Assembly: GCA_037974335.1 (NCBI GenBank) | Contig: CM075760.1 | Coordinates: 69,668,657 to 69,732,656 of the forward strand | From: Prionace glauca | Taxonomy: Eukaryota > Chordata > Chondrichthyes > Carcharhiniformes > Carcharhinidae | DNA: 64,000 nt | Direction: 5' to 3' | Part shown: one piece after another, positions 1 through 11,849 of the stretch | Position numbering within the stretch: position 1 is the stretch's first letter | How the letters are laid out: each line of letters opens with the position of its first letter | Position numbers and translations under genes: made by a program | The notes under the pieces: model-generated | Databases searched by the model: none | What the model saw: only the letters and a program-made list of their open reading frames with translations | What the model was told of the DNA's origin: nothing

Positions 1-194
1 TTCCTCTGGACTGTAGGTGGATACCAGATTGATACATTTCATTCAACCACACCCAAGCTGAGTTATTCAAATCTCTTTATTGTACAGAACAATATATTCA
101 CAATATCTTTAACACAGAATTTGAACACTCCAGTTTTGATTTCAAGTATTAAGATATTCTGTTAGTTTTTTTTATTGTCGATGTCAGGCCTCTG

Positions 195-520
195 TTGTTC
201 TCCTTGGAGCAAAGGAGGTTGGGGGAGATTTGATAGAGGTGGACAAAATTCTAACAGGTTTAGATAAGGTGGACAAAGAAAAGCTGTTCCTATGAGCTGA
301 TGGGAAAAGGATGGGGTGGGGGTGGGGGTTGGGAGGCTGGGAACACAGATTTAAGGTTTTGGATCAGAGATACTGGGGAGGATGTGAGGAAGAATATTTT
401 GATACAGTGAATTGTAATGACCTGGAACTCACTGCCTATGAGAGAGGAGGAAGTGGAGACAATAAACAATTACAAAGGAAATTGGATGGGCATTTGGGGG
501 GTTTGAAACAGAAATGCTGA
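195..520 (+). mobile_element. Degenerate CR1-type LINE 3' fragment
   Basis: The segment keeps the CR1 landmarks of a 'ggagatttgatagaggt' stretch, 'cacagatttaaggtttt' and 'ctggaactcactgcct'. The coding frame is gone. The same relic is present inverted at 15290-15620, so the insertion predates the segmental duplication. Confidence 0.7.
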
Positions 521-654
521 CTAAGTATCTCTGAACTTCCTAATACCCTGTCACTCTGTGATCCTTGTGAAATTTGAAACCAGGTGTTCGCAACAAGACT
601 CAAAGAGCATCAGCTCACTGGAGGCAAAGTTGTGAGACCGGACAGTCCAGCAGA

Positions 655-889
655 AGGTTGTGAATCTGTGGAATTCCCTGCACAGTGAGCAGTTGAGGCT
701 ACCTCATTGAATGCTTTTAAGGCAAGGATAGATGAGATTTTAACAGTAAAGGGATTAAGGGCTATGCTGAGCAGGCAGGTAAGTGGAGTTGAGTCCACAA
801 AAAGAACAGCCATGATCTTATTGAATGGCACAGCAGGCTCGAGGGGCCAGATGGCCCACTCCTGCTCCTTGTTCTTATGTTCTTAAAGT
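655..889 (+). mobile_element. CR1-type LINE 3' end, copy-specific insertion
   Basis: Typical CR1 3' end ('gccatgatcttattgaatgg', then 'ttcttatgttctta'). It interrupts the 3' flank of gene A. The sister flank at 15130-15230 reads straight through this site, so the insertion came after the duplication. Confidence 0.75.
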
Positions 890-985
890 CACCCTCCCCA
901 GTGACCAACTGTAAGAATGAAAAAAAAGCAGCCCTTGACATAAGACAGCAGAAACAATAACTGCAGAATCCCACCCCTGGAATCA

Positions 986-1117
<132 letters not shown>

Positions 1118-2236
1118 CTAACAGCAGATGTACAGCCTCTCCCCAGTGTGAACTCGCTTGTGTGACTGCAGGCTGGATGACCGAGTGAATCCCTTTCCAC
1201 ACTGAGAGCAGGTGAATGGCCTCTCCCCAGTGTGAACTCGCTGGTGTCTCTGCAAGTGGGTTAACTGAGTGAATCCGAATCCACACTGAGAGCAGGTGAA
1301 TGGCCTGTCCCCAGTGTGAACTCGCTGGTGTCTCTGCAAGTGGGATAACTGGTTGAAACTCTTCCTGCACTGAGAGCAGGTGAACGGCCTCTCCCCAGTG
1401 TGAACTCTTTTATGTATCTGCAGGCTGGATGAGTCAATGAATCTCTTCCCACACTGACAGCAAGGGAATGGCTTCTCCCCAGTGTGAATTCGCTGGTGTC
1501 TCCGCAGATGGGATAACACAGTGAATCCAGTTCCACACTGAGAGCAGGTGAACGGTCTCTCCCCAGTGTGAGTTCGCTGGTGTTTCTGCAAAGTGGATAA
1601 TCGAGTGAATCCCTTTCCACACTGAGAGCAGGTGAATGGCTTTTCCCCAGTGTGAACTTGCTGGTGTCTCTGCAAGTGGGACAACTGAATGAATCTCTCT
1701 CCACACTGAGAGCAGGTGAATGGCCTGTCCCCAGTGTGAACTTGCTGGTGTCTCTGCAAGTGGGACAACTGAATGAATCTCTCTCCACACTGAGAGCAGG
1801 TGAACGGCCTCTCCCCAGTGTGAACTCTTTTATGTATCTGCAGGCTGGATGAGTCAATGAATCTCTTCCCACACTGACAGCAGATGAATGGCTTCTCCCC
1901 AGTGTGAATTCGCTGGTGTCTCCGCAGTTGGAATAGCACAGTGAATCCCTTTCCACACTGAGAGCAGGTGAACGGTCTCTCCCCAGTGTGAACTCGCTGG
2001 TGTCTCTGCAAAGTGGATAATCGAGGGAATCCCTTTCCACACTGAAAGCAGGTGAATGGCCTCTCCCCAGTGTGAACTTGCTGGTGTCTCTGCAAGTGGA
2101 ATAACTGGTTGAATCCCTTCCCACACTGAGAGCAGGTGAATGGTCTCTCTTCAGTGTGGATGCGCCGATGAGCATCCAGCAGAGATGGGGCTCTGTATCT
2201 CTTCCCACAGTCTGCACATTTCCATGGTTTCTCCAT
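1118..2236 (-). CDS. C2H2 zinc-finger protein A (13 fingers, prematurely stopped)
   Basis: Predicted nuclear DNA-binding protein of 372 residues made almost only of TGE(K/R)P-linked C2H2 fingers, 28 residues each. The start is the first true ATG of the exon, giving MEKPWKC; residues upstream in the same frame have only a TTG. Thirteen complete fingers are visible. Fingers 6 and 7 are identical, and the run of fingers 4-6 (TVLFQL, IDSSSL, QLSHL) recurs as fingers 9-11, so the array grew by block duplication. A TAG at 1118-1120 stands where paralogues have CAG (CCQC becomes CC-stop). Two more fingers continue in frame behind it to a natural-looking TGA at 983-985. The product may therefore be a shortened but functional protein, or the gene may be in early decay. 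No KRAB, SCAN or BTB domain is seen. Targets are unknown. Confidence 0.8.
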   Translation of the reverse strand: MEKPWKCADCGKRYRAPSLLDAHRRIHTEERPFTCSQCGKGFNQLFHLQRHQQVHTGERPFTCFQCGKGFPRLSTLQRHQRVHTGERPFTCSQCGKGFTVLFQLRRHQRIHTGEKPFICCQCGKRFIDSSSLQIHKRVHTGERPFTCSQCGERFIQLSHLQRHQQVHTGDRPFTCSQCGERFIQLSHLQRHQQVHTGEKPFTCSQCGKGFTRLSTLQKHQRTHTGERPFTCSQCGTGFTVLSHLRRHQRIHTGEKPFPCCQCGKRFIDSSSLQIHKRVHTGERPFTCSQCRKSFNQLSHLQRHQRVHTGDRPFTCSQCGFGFTQLTHLQRHQRVHTGERPFTCSQCGKGFTRSSSLQSHKRVHTGERLYICC

Positions 2237-2564
2237 GGTGCAGGTGTCCTTGCCTCTCCCTTGGGTGGACAATCAGGTGAAGCCTCGCCCACACACAATA
2301 TGTGTACAGTCTCTCCCCACTGTGAATGGTGTTATATTTATTCAGGCTGTGTAACTGTTTAAAGCTCTTCAGTCAGTGCTCTGGAACACATTCACTTGAA
2401 TTTGGCAGTGTGTTGATGCTTTTCCAGTCACACTGATGTTTGAAATCTTTTCAAATCTCTTTCCGGATTCAATGGCCGATGATATTCAGATCCTGAGGAA
2501 TATGACTCTGCCAGGTCTAGATGTGACGTTTGAGATTACAGCCTGTGATTCCTCTTTCAATATC
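2237..2564 (-). other. Leader of gene A finger exon, with 3' splice acceptor
   Basis: On the minus strand a TTTTACAG acceptor (AG at 2565-2566) opens the exon. The roughly 330-base leader has no ATG in the finger frame. It retains finger debris (a VCGRGF core just upstream of the start), matching the leaders of genes B and C closely. Confidence 0.7.
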
Positions 2565-2639
2565 CTGTAAAACAAACTGATACAAGTCATCGGTGTCAGT
2601 ACAAGATAGAAATTCAGAACAATTCTAGTTTCTATGCAA

Positions 2640-3040
2640 TTTTTTTTCCCCTCTCATTCCCCAAAAGCTGTAAATCTCCATCCCACACACTCTCCCTCCA
2701 TTCTCACTCTGCTGGATCTAATATTCGCCCTCCCAATTCTCCTGAAGGTGCTGATTGACAGATCCATGCTCAATCAGGCTCACTGCTTCCTGTCCTGGAG
2801 ACTCACAGCTGAAAATCTCCATGCAGGCTGCCAGACAGATACATGCCCATATGACTGGACTGAAAATGTGTGGAATATACAGACTGGATTCACTTCCTTT
2901 CCCTTCAGTTGCTGCAAGTCCCCAATTTTCCCCAGAATGGGAAAAGAAATGGAAAGGGGGAAACATTGATTTCCTCCCAGATGTTGCACTGAGGAGGAAG
3001 TTTCACTCTGAAGCTCATTGACTGACTTCTGCATTATAAC
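2640..3040 (-). other. Upstream exon/intron block of gene A
   Basis: This block is homologous to 13215-13680, 23580-23837 and 26030-26410. It carries the conserved 'caacatctgggaggaaatca' stretch that I take as part of the first exon. The GGTAAGG donor seen in the copy near 13335 is GGAAAGG here, so splicing may differ. Promoter motifs are weak. Confidence 0.5.
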
Positions 3041-3830
3041 ACTTTCTCAAAGACATTGACATCCTTTGCTCCCTCAGCTTGACACATTTATTTGTCTGGC
3101 TAAAAGGATGGTCTCTTTCCTAATGTTCACAATTAAAGGGCTGGTTTCCCTCGAAGATGGCTGACATTTAAGAGAATAATAAATTATTAGAGGACAGAGA
3201 TATGCCGAGTGTTGTTGATATTGTGGATCTGATATACTATTTATGGTTCTGTAACAAAGTACATTTAGTATTTCTCATCTTGTAAAGAGGCACTGTAGCT
3301 CTGTATGTTTCCACTCATCGAGTCATTACAGCACAGAAGAAATCCATTCAGTAACTCAAGTCCATGCTGACTTCTGTCGAACAATCCAGTGAGTCCCATT
3401 CCCCTTCTATATTCCCTTTCCCCTGCAAGTTTATGTCCTTCATGTGCCCATCTCATTTCTGAAATATATTAAAGGGGACAGTATACTAATATAGGACAGA
3501 GACGTGTCTGATATTTTTATACGGCAGAGTTTAGATATATTATTTATGGCTCTGTAATAAAATGCACATATCTGGTTGTGTAACATTGGACTGGAGTGAC
3601 ATTATATATTTGGACAAATCTCTTCCCTCAGAGAATTGTTAGTATCTGGCTTCCTCTCCATGGGGACCAGTGGAGGCATTGAATATCTTCAAGGATGAGT
3701 TAGACAGTTTTTGAATGACAAGGGAGTCAAGACTTATTGGAAGAGGCTGGAAAATGGAGAGAAAGCTCCGATGAGGAAGGATTTCTTCACTCAAGGATGT
3801 GGTGAAGTTTTGGATCCCTTTTTTGCAAAT
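3041..3830. other. AT-rich intergenic stretch with LINE debris
   Basis: No gene is seen. About 3290-3480 resembles a minus-strand CR1 3' end ('tcattacagcacagaag'). About 3600-3830 resembles a plus-strand CR1 3' portion ('ttcactcaaggatgtggtg'). Both are heavily decayed. Confidence 0.45.
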
Positions 3831-4130
3831 CCTTCCACGACATAATTGTTTCCTATTTCCAGTCACACAAGTGTTTGGATCTTTATCTACAGACATACTT
3901 ACATTCAGGTTCTAATGAATGGAGTGGACTCTGTCAGGTTTTGATCTGATGTCTGGTTTGAGTTTGCCTTCAAATTTTGTCATCAAATTTCCTGTAAAAG
4001 AGATCACCACCGTCAGTCAAGAATGGAAATTAAGCGAGGAACGTTTCTCTTGGGGTTGAGTTTTCTGTGTGTAAATCCTCCCCCTCTAACTCCCTGTAAA
4101 AGGAGTTTCCAAACAAAGTCCATCCCTGTC
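3831..4130 (-). pseudogene. Two orphan zinc-finger leader starts
   Basis: Two minus-strand 3' splice acceptors of the family (TTTTACAG) occur near 3990 and 4110, each followed by leader-like sequence ('gtgactggaaa' at the first). Neither leads directly into fingers. They are probably leftovers of tandem duplication of the 5' part of gene A. Confidence 0.5.
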
Positions 4131-4149
4131 AGTCCCGGATAGAAATTCA

Positions 4150-4640
4150 CAACATTCTCTCCTCCTGCTGGCAGGGAGCACCGCGCATGCGCAGCGCTTC
4201 CCTCAGGATGACAGCCGTTAACTCGGGGCCTCCAACTCCGGCATCTGTGCTCGCGGTCCCCAATGGGACGAAGGCGGCCCCCAGCAGTTATTACTCGGTG
4301 TTTCCCGTCTCCACTGGGTGCTGATGAAGCCTCCCCACCCACCCCACCGCCTCCATTACCCTCCAGAATCAGCCGTTTCCCTGGAAACCCGGAGCCGATA
4401 AATAAAACCACCTTCCCGCGAGCGCAGCAGCAACACCCACTGCGCATGCGTTTCAGATCTACAGTGCGCATGCGCGAACTCTGTTCCGGGGCGAGGTCAT
4501 ATTCTGGTTCCCTGTGAATGCTGGGTAAGATAGCCACCATTGAAGGGTGCTATTGCATCAAAATAATCATGTTTTGTGATTCAATTACGATTGAAGCTGA
4601 AGCACCAAGGTATAAAAGTTAAATAACTACCGCAGCAGCT
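4150..4640. promoter_or_regulatory. CpG-rich, probably bidirectional promoter
   Basis: Three NRF-1-like palindromes lie at 4183-4194, 4441-4450 and 4465-4476 (core GCGCATGCGC). A GC-rich block follows, and a plus-strand TATAAAA is at 4611-4617. Zinc-finger leaders point away on both sides (minus at 4110, plus at 4757), so the region probably drove a divergent pair. The motifs are seen directly; activity is inferred. Confidence 0.6.
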
Positions 4641-4756
4641 GGTGTCAACAGGCACCACAGCTCTGTCCTGAGTTTAGTTAGTTGCGAAACAAGCGTCTAC
4701 ACCTGAAGATGAACTTCTATCCTGGACTGACAGTGATGGTTTCTGTAAATTTACAG

Positions 4757-4950
4757 GGTACTGGAAGTGGAGAATTGACAGACGGGAAACACAAATCAAA
4801 CATCACATTGTGATCTGACTGGGTCATTCAACACAACAGGACCTGAATATCAGCAGAATCTGAATGTGGAATGTTAAAGGTTTGTTGATTATGTCAGAGA
4901 GCAAATTTCAGGTCTTTCTGTGACTGGAAAAGCCCAGAGATTCACAAATC
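4757..4950 (+). pseudogene. Orphan plus-strand zinc-finger leader exon
   Basis: A TTTACAG acceptor (4751-4756) is followed by leader sequence of this gene family, including 'cctgaatatcagcag' and 'gtgactggaaaagc'. No finger array follows; LINE debris and a minisatellite take its place. See also the 3' UTR relic at 7283. Confidence 0.6.
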
Positions 4951-4954
4951 CTGG

Positions 4955-5065
4955 TTAAGAAGCACCTCCACTCAGGATGGTAGAGGTTTGGAACTCTGTC
5001 CTACAGAAGGCAGTTGATGCTAAATTAGTTGCTACCTTTAAATCTTGAGATAGATAAATTTTTGT
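4955..5065 (+). mobile_element. CR1-type LINE fragment
   Basis: Short relic of the CR1 C-terminal region ('ggtttggaactctgtcctac', then 'gttgctacctttaaa'). Confidence 0.5.
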
Positions 5066-5069
5066 CAAA

Positions 5070-5430
5070 CCCTCTTCAACCCCTCTCCAACTCCCCCTCA
5101 GCCCCATACCCCCCTCACTGCCCAGACCCCCTTCACTGCCCAAACCCTCTCCAATTCCCCTCCAAAATCCCTCTCAGCTCCATACACCCCATCACTGCCC
5201 AAACCCTCTTCAATCCCCCTCCAAATCCCTCTCAGCCCCGGACCCCCATCACTGCCCAAACCCTCCTCACTGTCCAAACCCTCGTCAATTCCCCTCCAAA
5301 GTCCCTCTCAGCCCCATACCCCCCACTGCCCAAACCCTCTTCAATCCCCCTCCAAATCTCTCTCAGTCGCATACCCCCCACTGCCCAAACCCTCTTCAAT
5401 CCCCCTCCAAATCTCTCTCAACCGTTCAAA
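5070..5430 (+). repeat. C-rich minisatellite, unit about 56 bp
   Basis: About six imperfect units of a pyrimidine-rich repeat, each holding 'ctgcccaaaccctcttcaat' and 'ccctctcagccccataccc'. The last units are the most regular, with a 56-base period. The long open frame through it has no coding character. Confidence 0.8.
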
Positions 5431-5705
5431 ATAAAACCTCACAATCAAAAGAGAAATGAGAGAGGGAGAGCACGAAAATCCACACTCCCATCCTGAAGTG
5501 GCTGCTGCACAGTTTATTGAACCACTGAATCCAGCCACTTAAACCCTGTTGGGGAATGCAAAAGGGCTCCTGAGAATTAGTCCTTGAAGTGAGGCCTGGT
5601 CACAGAGGCTGCATTATACCTCAGCTAGAAAGAACAAATCTCCCTCTCCCCAGTTAACAAGAACAATCCTCTCCATCCACACCCACAAATCCCAGCGCCC
5701 TGTCT

Positions 5706-6055
5706 AAAAACACAGTAAAAAGTCTGACAACACCAGGTTTTAGTCCAACCGATTTATTTGATAATATTCTCACAAGCTTTCGAGGGGGCTGCCTCTTCGT
5801 CAGGTGAATGGAGAGTTCTGACCTCAGACAGACAAAGCATATAAAGCACAGACAGTTGCTGATTAGAATGCGAATCCTTACACCTAACCTGCTGTTCAAG
5901 TCTTAAAGTGGCTGATAATGTGAGTGGAAGGAGCACTGATCACAGTTTAAAGAGATGTGCATTGTCTCCAGACAGTACAGTAAGTGAGGTTTTGCAAACC
6001 CAGGCAAGTCACGGGGGTTACAGATAGTGCGACATGAACCCAAGATCCCTGTTGA
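5706..6055 (-). mobile_element. Penelope-like retroelement 3' end
   Basis: Reading on the minus strand, the tail 'aaacctggtgttgtcagact' and the 'cacctgacgaagaggcagcc' motif match the other Penelope-like copies at 7565 and 45076. Only the 3' untranslated part and a trace of the end of the coding region are present. Confidence 0.75.
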
Positions 6056-6403
6056 CTTTTAGAAATTTCCTCCAGTTAAAAATTGAGAAGATCAAAGCAG
6101 TTGTCTTCAGTCACCATTCCAAATCCCATTCCTTAACAGCTGAGCACATCCATCTTCCTCGGAACTGTCTGAGGCTGACCCACACCCTTCACAATCTCGA
6201 TGTCAGATTTGACCCCAAGATGAGTTTCTGACCACATTTCCACACCATCACTAATATCAGATATTTCAATCTCCATTATGTGGCCTGTGCACCCCACCTG
6301 CTGCTGAAACCCTCATCCATGCCTGTGTTACCTTTAAACGGAATGATTCAATCCATTCCTGACCAGCCTCCCACACTCACCCCACCCCCACAGTAAACAT
6401 GTT

Positions 6404-6770
6404 TAGTTTTTATTTGTGTAACTTGGGTGTCTCTGGCTGGCCAGCAATAATTCTCCATTCCTAATTGGCGGGCAGTTGAGGGTCAACCACATTGCTTTGG
6501 GCCTGGAGTCACGTGTAGGCCAGACCAGGTAAGGACGGCACATTTCCTTCCCTAAAGGACATTAGTGAACAAGATGGGTTTTTCCAATAATCAACAATTG
6601 TTTCATGGCCATCAGTAGATCCTTAATTCCAGGTTTTTTTTTATTGAATTCAAATTCCACCACCTGTCGTGGTGGGATTCAAATCCCAGAACATTAACAA
6701 TAGTCTAGCAGCAGCACCACCAGGCCATCACCAATGCAAGTTATTAATATAATATAGTAATATAAATATA
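6404..6770 (-). mobile_element. SINE family C (tRNA-like head GATGGCCTAGTGG)
   Basis: Related to copies at 19700-20038 and 37743-38650. On the minus strand it has a tRNA-like head with a B-box-like 'gatttgaatcccacc', an A-rich middle, and a tail with 'aatggagaattattgctgg'. Confidence 0.65.
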
Positions 6771-6879
6771 AGTTATTACTGATCCCAGCAGTAAGTTTGT
6801 GCACAGTAAGATTCCACAAACAGCAGTCAGTCCAACTGATTAATCCACAGTGACGTTAGTTAAAACACGAACGTTGGTC

Positions 6880-7176
6880 CCATTGCACGGTTGCTTTGTG
6901 GTTAGCACTTCTACCTCGCAGTACCGGCTTCAATTCCAGGCTCGGGTCACTATCTGCATGGAGTTTGCACATTCTCCTTGTGTCTGCAGGGTTTCCTCCA
7001 AGTGCTGTGGTTCCCTCCCACAGCACAAAGATGTGTGGCCATGCTGAATTGCCTGTTAGTGTCAGAGGATTAGAAAGGAGGGGTTATGGGGATAGGGCCT
7101 GGGTGCGATTGTGGTCAATGCAGACTCGGTGCCGAATGGCCTCCTCCTGCAATGTAGGGATTCTGTGATTCTATGC
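6880..7176 (+). mobile_element. SINE family A (HE1-like), diverged
   Basis: tRNA-derived SINE: head 'gctttgtggttagcacttct', body 'ctgcatggagtttgcacatt', end 'tagggattctgtgattctat'. It is more decayed than the copies at 7773 and 12805. Confidence 0.75.
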
Positions 7177-7282
7177 AGCAGAGGAATTCTCCTGTGGACA
7201 GTATGTGAAGTTGCTAAGTTCTCCTGAACTGAGAGTGGAGCTGATTGAACTACCAAGCCTGCAATGTACCTTAAAGGACCTG

Positions 7283-7372
7283 ATCTTTCCTCTTAATTCT
7301 TCCTGATCAGTCAAATAATTAACTCTGAAATCAATCCCAATTTAATCTTTGAAGCAAAATCTACCGCCTTAA
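7283..7372 (+). pseudogene. Relic of a zinc-finger gene 3' UTR
   Basis: Segments such as 'gatctttcctcttaattc' and 'aatctttgaagcaaaatcta' match the 3' UTRs of genes L (55880-55995) and M (57770-57865) in order. With the orphan leader at 4757 it brackets a gene whose fingers are missing. Confidence 0.45.
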
Positions 7373-7564
7373 ATCAGCTGTGAAAGAGAAAGAAATTTCT
7401 TGTTCAGAACCTTTCACACCCTTAGAACTTCCCAAAATGATTTACTCAATGATAGATTTTGGAAGGAAGAATGTGGAGAGGCAGAATAAACAAAATGGGA
7501 CAGTTTTAAAAAGGGTGCAGGAACACAGTGACTGGGAGTGGATGTACACAAATCCTTACTGTAC

Positions 7565-8213
7565 TGTCTGGAGACAATACACATCTCTTTAAACTGTGAT
7601 CAGTGCTCCTTCCACTCACATTATCAGCCACTTTAAGACTTGAACAGCAGGTTAGGTGTAAGGATTCGCATTCTAATCAGCAACTGTCTGTGCTTTATAT
7701 GCTCTGTCTGTCTGAGGTCAGAACTCTCCATTCACCTGACGAAGAGGCAGCCCCCTCGAAAGCTTGTGAGAGGGGCTAGGGGCGGCACGGTAGCACAGTG
7801 GTTAGCACTGCTGCTTCACAGCTCCAGGGTCCTGGGTTCGATTCCCGGCTCGGGTCACTGCCTGTGTGGAGTTTGCACATTCTCCTCGTGTCTGCATGGG
7901 TTTTCTCCGGGTGCTCCGGTTTCCTCCCACAGTCCAAAGATGTGCGGGTTAGGTTCATTGGCTGTGCTAAAATTGCCCCTTAGTGTCCTGGGATGTGTAG
8001 GTTAGAGGGATTAGCCGGTAAATGTGTAGGGATATGGGGATAGGGTCTGGGTGGGATTGTGTTCGGTGCAGACTCGATGGGCCGAAGGGCCTGTTTCTGC
8101 ACTGTAGGGTTCTATGAAAGAATATTATCAAATAAATCGGTTGGACTAAAACCTGGTGTTGTCAGACTTTTTACTGTGTTTACGCCAGTCCAACGCCGGC
8201 ATACCCACATCAT
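7565..8213 (+). mobile_element. Penelope-like retroelement 3' end, split by a SINE
   Basis: Segments 7565-7771 and 8118-8213 together match the uninterrupted copy at 5706-6055 read in reverse. The SINE at 7773-8117 sits in the middle, just after 'ccctcgaaagcttgtgag'. Confidence 0.8.
7773..8117 (+). mobile_element. SINE family A (HE1-like), well preserved
   Basis: About 330 bp. The tRNA-derived head has the A-box region 'tagcacagtggttagcactg' and B box 'gggttcgattcccggc'. The body is shared with the copy at 12805, and the end is 'gtagggttctatga'. It is inserted into a Penelope-like element. Confidence 0.9.
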
Positions 8214-9724
8214 GACTACTAAAAACACAAGCAGGACTCTGCGATTGAGACTAAGCCTTTCCCCCAGGCTCAGGAATTTGAATTTCAGCTCCCTCTCCCT
8301 CCTGAGTGCTTTACAGTGAGAGGGAGAGAGAGAGAGAGACTGAGATTGTTACAATCCGGATCCCACAAGGAATCTCACACTGCAGGAGGACACCCCCACC
8401 CTCAGAGCCTCTGTCTCTGTCCCCAACCCCCGTTCACTGAACCCCCGACACGCCCCACCCCTTCTCCATTCACCCTGTTTCTCTCTGCTACCCCACCCTC
8501 CTTCTTCCCCTCCATCTTTTTTACATTTAAATTGTGGGGCATAGTCACAGTCCGAGAAATGTCGGGGGGGAGGGAGAAACACCGAGCATGAGTGCATAGC
8601 AAGATCCCACATATACACAGCCTGAACAGGGCCAGATACAAAGTAATATTGTCAGGATTGGGGTCAAGTGAATGGGAAATAAGGGAATCAGACATCTTCC
8701 TCTCTCTCCCTCTCCACACGAGACCCCACCCCCAGATTCTGTATCTCTTCTCACTCCCTCACCGCAACCCACACAAGCCTCACCTTTTGCTGTCTTTTCC
8801 TATTTTCCCCTCACTCTGCCCCGCCTTTTTCCCATGTCTCTTTCTCTCTCCATCTCTCTCCCCGCCTGTCTGTGTCTCTCTCCCCCTCTCTCCCCCACCC
8901 CCATCGAATATTGTAATGAAGTTGCATATATTAGGTAAAAAATGTGGTGTTTGCCCAATATAAATATTGAAAAGAAATGCTGAGAAAACTAAAATAAATC
9001 ATCCAGCACTGAGTCTTTCAAAAGCCTGTGTCTTTGGGATTTTAAACTGCAGAAAGCAGGCTGCAGAAGACAACTTTACAACATTTGTGTCCAAAGCAGC
9101 AGCCAGAATCCCAGCAGTAAAACAGGCTTTCAATTGGACCAATGGTTTTAAAACTAACTCTCAAACACACACAACCCATAGATAGTTTCATTTTACAGAC
9201 ATTTAATTTACGCTTTGCCACCCACCAAAGGGTTAACCTGTTTGTGACTAATTACAAAGCTGGGCTATTTTAACCCCAGGGTTTCCGGCTCCAGGCCCCC
9301 CTCAGCCCACAATCTAACCAGAACTGGTTCATCCGAGAGTCGGGGGAAAGGATAGAGTCTGGAAACACCCACCCCCCCAACCCCATCCCACCCCACCTCC
9401 CCCTCCTCCAGTCCCTGGAAAGAGCTGAACTCCCCTCTTTAACCTGGTAACAAGCTGTGTCCATCCCCTTAGGGAGAGACTTTCTAAAATCACCCTCCCA
9501 ACATTGATTTATTTTTATCAATCAGTTACACCATTGTGGGCTTCGTGAGACTTTTCTCCAGAGACTGGGAGCTGGGCACTGACTCCACACGAGAGACCAC
9601 TCCCACCCTCTCCCCTCACCCTCCCCCAGATCCTGTGTCTCTTCCCACCCCCTCACTGTCACACCCCACAAACTTCACTTCTTGTTGTCTTTTGCTCATT
9701 CTCAGTGGGGAAGAGAGGGAAAAA
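8214..9724. other. Pyrimidine-rich intergenic region with a direct duplication
   Basis: No gene is seen. A GAGA run lies at 8320-8340. The segments at about 8710-8820 and 9585-9715 are direct repeats of one another ('cacacgaga', 'ttttgctgtcttttcc' against 'cttgttgtcttttgctc'). It lies immediately upstream of gene B and may hold its former promoter, but no NRF-1 or CRE motif is visible. Confidence 0.5.
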
Positions 9725-9804
9725 TGTCCTTAGAAACTAGAATTGTCTGTTCTGGATTTCTATCCTGTACTGACACTGATGACTTGTGTCAACTTGTTTT
9801 ACAG

Positions 9805-10132
9805 GATATTGAAAGAGGAACCAGAGGCTGAAATTTCAAACATCAAGTCTAGATCTGGCAGAGTCATATTCCTTGGGACCTGAATATCATCGGCCATTGA
9901 ATCCGGAAGGAGATTTGAAAAGATTTCAAACATCAGTGTGACTGGAAAAGCATCAACACACTGCCAAATTCAAGTGAGAGTTTTCCAGAGCACTGACTGA
10001 AGAGTTTTAACCAGTTAGACAGCCTGAATAAATATCACACCATTCACAGCGGGGAGAGACTATACGTGTTGTGTGTGTGGACGAGGCTTCAACTGATTGT
10101 CCACCCAAGGCAGAGGCAAGGACGCCTGCATC
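9805..10132 (+). other. Leader of gene B finger exon, with 3' splice acceptor
   Basis: CTTGTTTTACAG acceptor ending at 9804. The leader is highly similar to those of A and C and holds finger debris: the string FNQL, a TIHSGERLY linker remnant, and a CVWTR remnant of a second finger. Confidence 0.7.
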
Positions 10133-11143
<1,011 letters not shown>

Positions 11144-11271
11144 TATTCAGGGTTGGATTCTGCTGTTACTGTTTCAGCTCTCAATTACATCCAGGACTGC
11201 ATTTTGTTCATTTTCATAGTTGGTCAATGGGGAGGATCAGAGTATTTCTGCTGGGCTGGCCGGTCTCACAA

Positions 11272-11831
11272 CCATGGTATGGTACATTGGGGAGACCATG
11301 CAGACGCTACATCAACGGATGAATGAACACCGCTTGACAATCACCAGGCAAGACTGTTCTCTTCCTGTTGGGGAACACTTCAGCAGTCATGGACATTTGG
11401 CTTCTGGTCTTCGGGTTAGTGTTCTCCAAGTCATCCTTCACGATGCACGATAACGCAGAGTTGCTGAGCAGAGACTGATAGCCAAGTTCCGCACACATGA
11501 GGATGGCCTCAACTGGGATCTTGGGTTCATGTCACACTATCTGTAACCCCCATGACTTTCCTGGACTTGCAAAATCTCACAAACAGTCTGTCTGGAGACA
11601 ATACACATCTTTTTAACTTGTGCTCATGCTCTCTCCACTTACATTGTACCTTTAAGCTGTAAAGTCTGGTGTTTCAATCACTATTCTGTGATTGAGTTTG
11701 TGTCTTTGTATGCTCTATTTGTAAAAAGATCTCCCAATCACCTGACGAAGGAGCAGCAAGCGAAAGCTAATGGTGTTTGCTACTAAATAAACCTGTTGGA
11801 CTTTAACCTGGTGTTGTAAGACTTCTTACTA
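11272..11831 (+). mobile_element. Penelope-like element, 5'-truncated, with GIY-YIG fragment
   Basis: The first part encodes the end of a GIY-YIG endonuclease-type domain (WYIGETMQTLHQRMNEHR, then LPVGEHFSSHG). It is followed by the 3' UTR with 'cacctgacgaaggagcagc' and the tail 'tttaacctggtgttgtaaga'. It is inserted in the 3' flank of gene B: the uninterrupted paralogous flank continues at 15200. The copy is partial and broken. Confidence 0.8.
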
Positions 11832-11849
11832 TTGGAATATTTGATGCCT

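Noticed and set aside
1118-2236. Regular repeats resembling a CRISPR array or satellite
   Set aside because: The period is the 28-codon finger unit and the helix residues vary as expected for C2H2 proteins.
1261-2298. A 345-residue open frame in another frame of gene A (and similar ones over B, C, H and I)
   Set aside because: The 84-base finger period keeps alternative frames free of stops. The translations are repetitive (ERDS...FTLGR) and simply mirror the fingers.
2237-3040. KRAB, SCAN or BTB domain exons upstream of the fingers
   Set aside because: No frame in the upstream exon blocks of any gene matches these domains. They could lie in exons outside the window, but nothing here shows it.
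5029-5496. A 155-residue proline-rich frame
   Set aside because: It is the translation of a C-rich minisatellite, with no start context or splice support.
7791-7860. A possible tRNA gene
   Set aside because: The A and B boxes belong to the head of a SINE family with many copies; no proper tRNA fold is evident.
7640-8005. A 121-residue frame shared with 5654-5899
   Set aside because: It lies in the 3' untranslated part of a Penelope-like element and crosses a SINE boundary.
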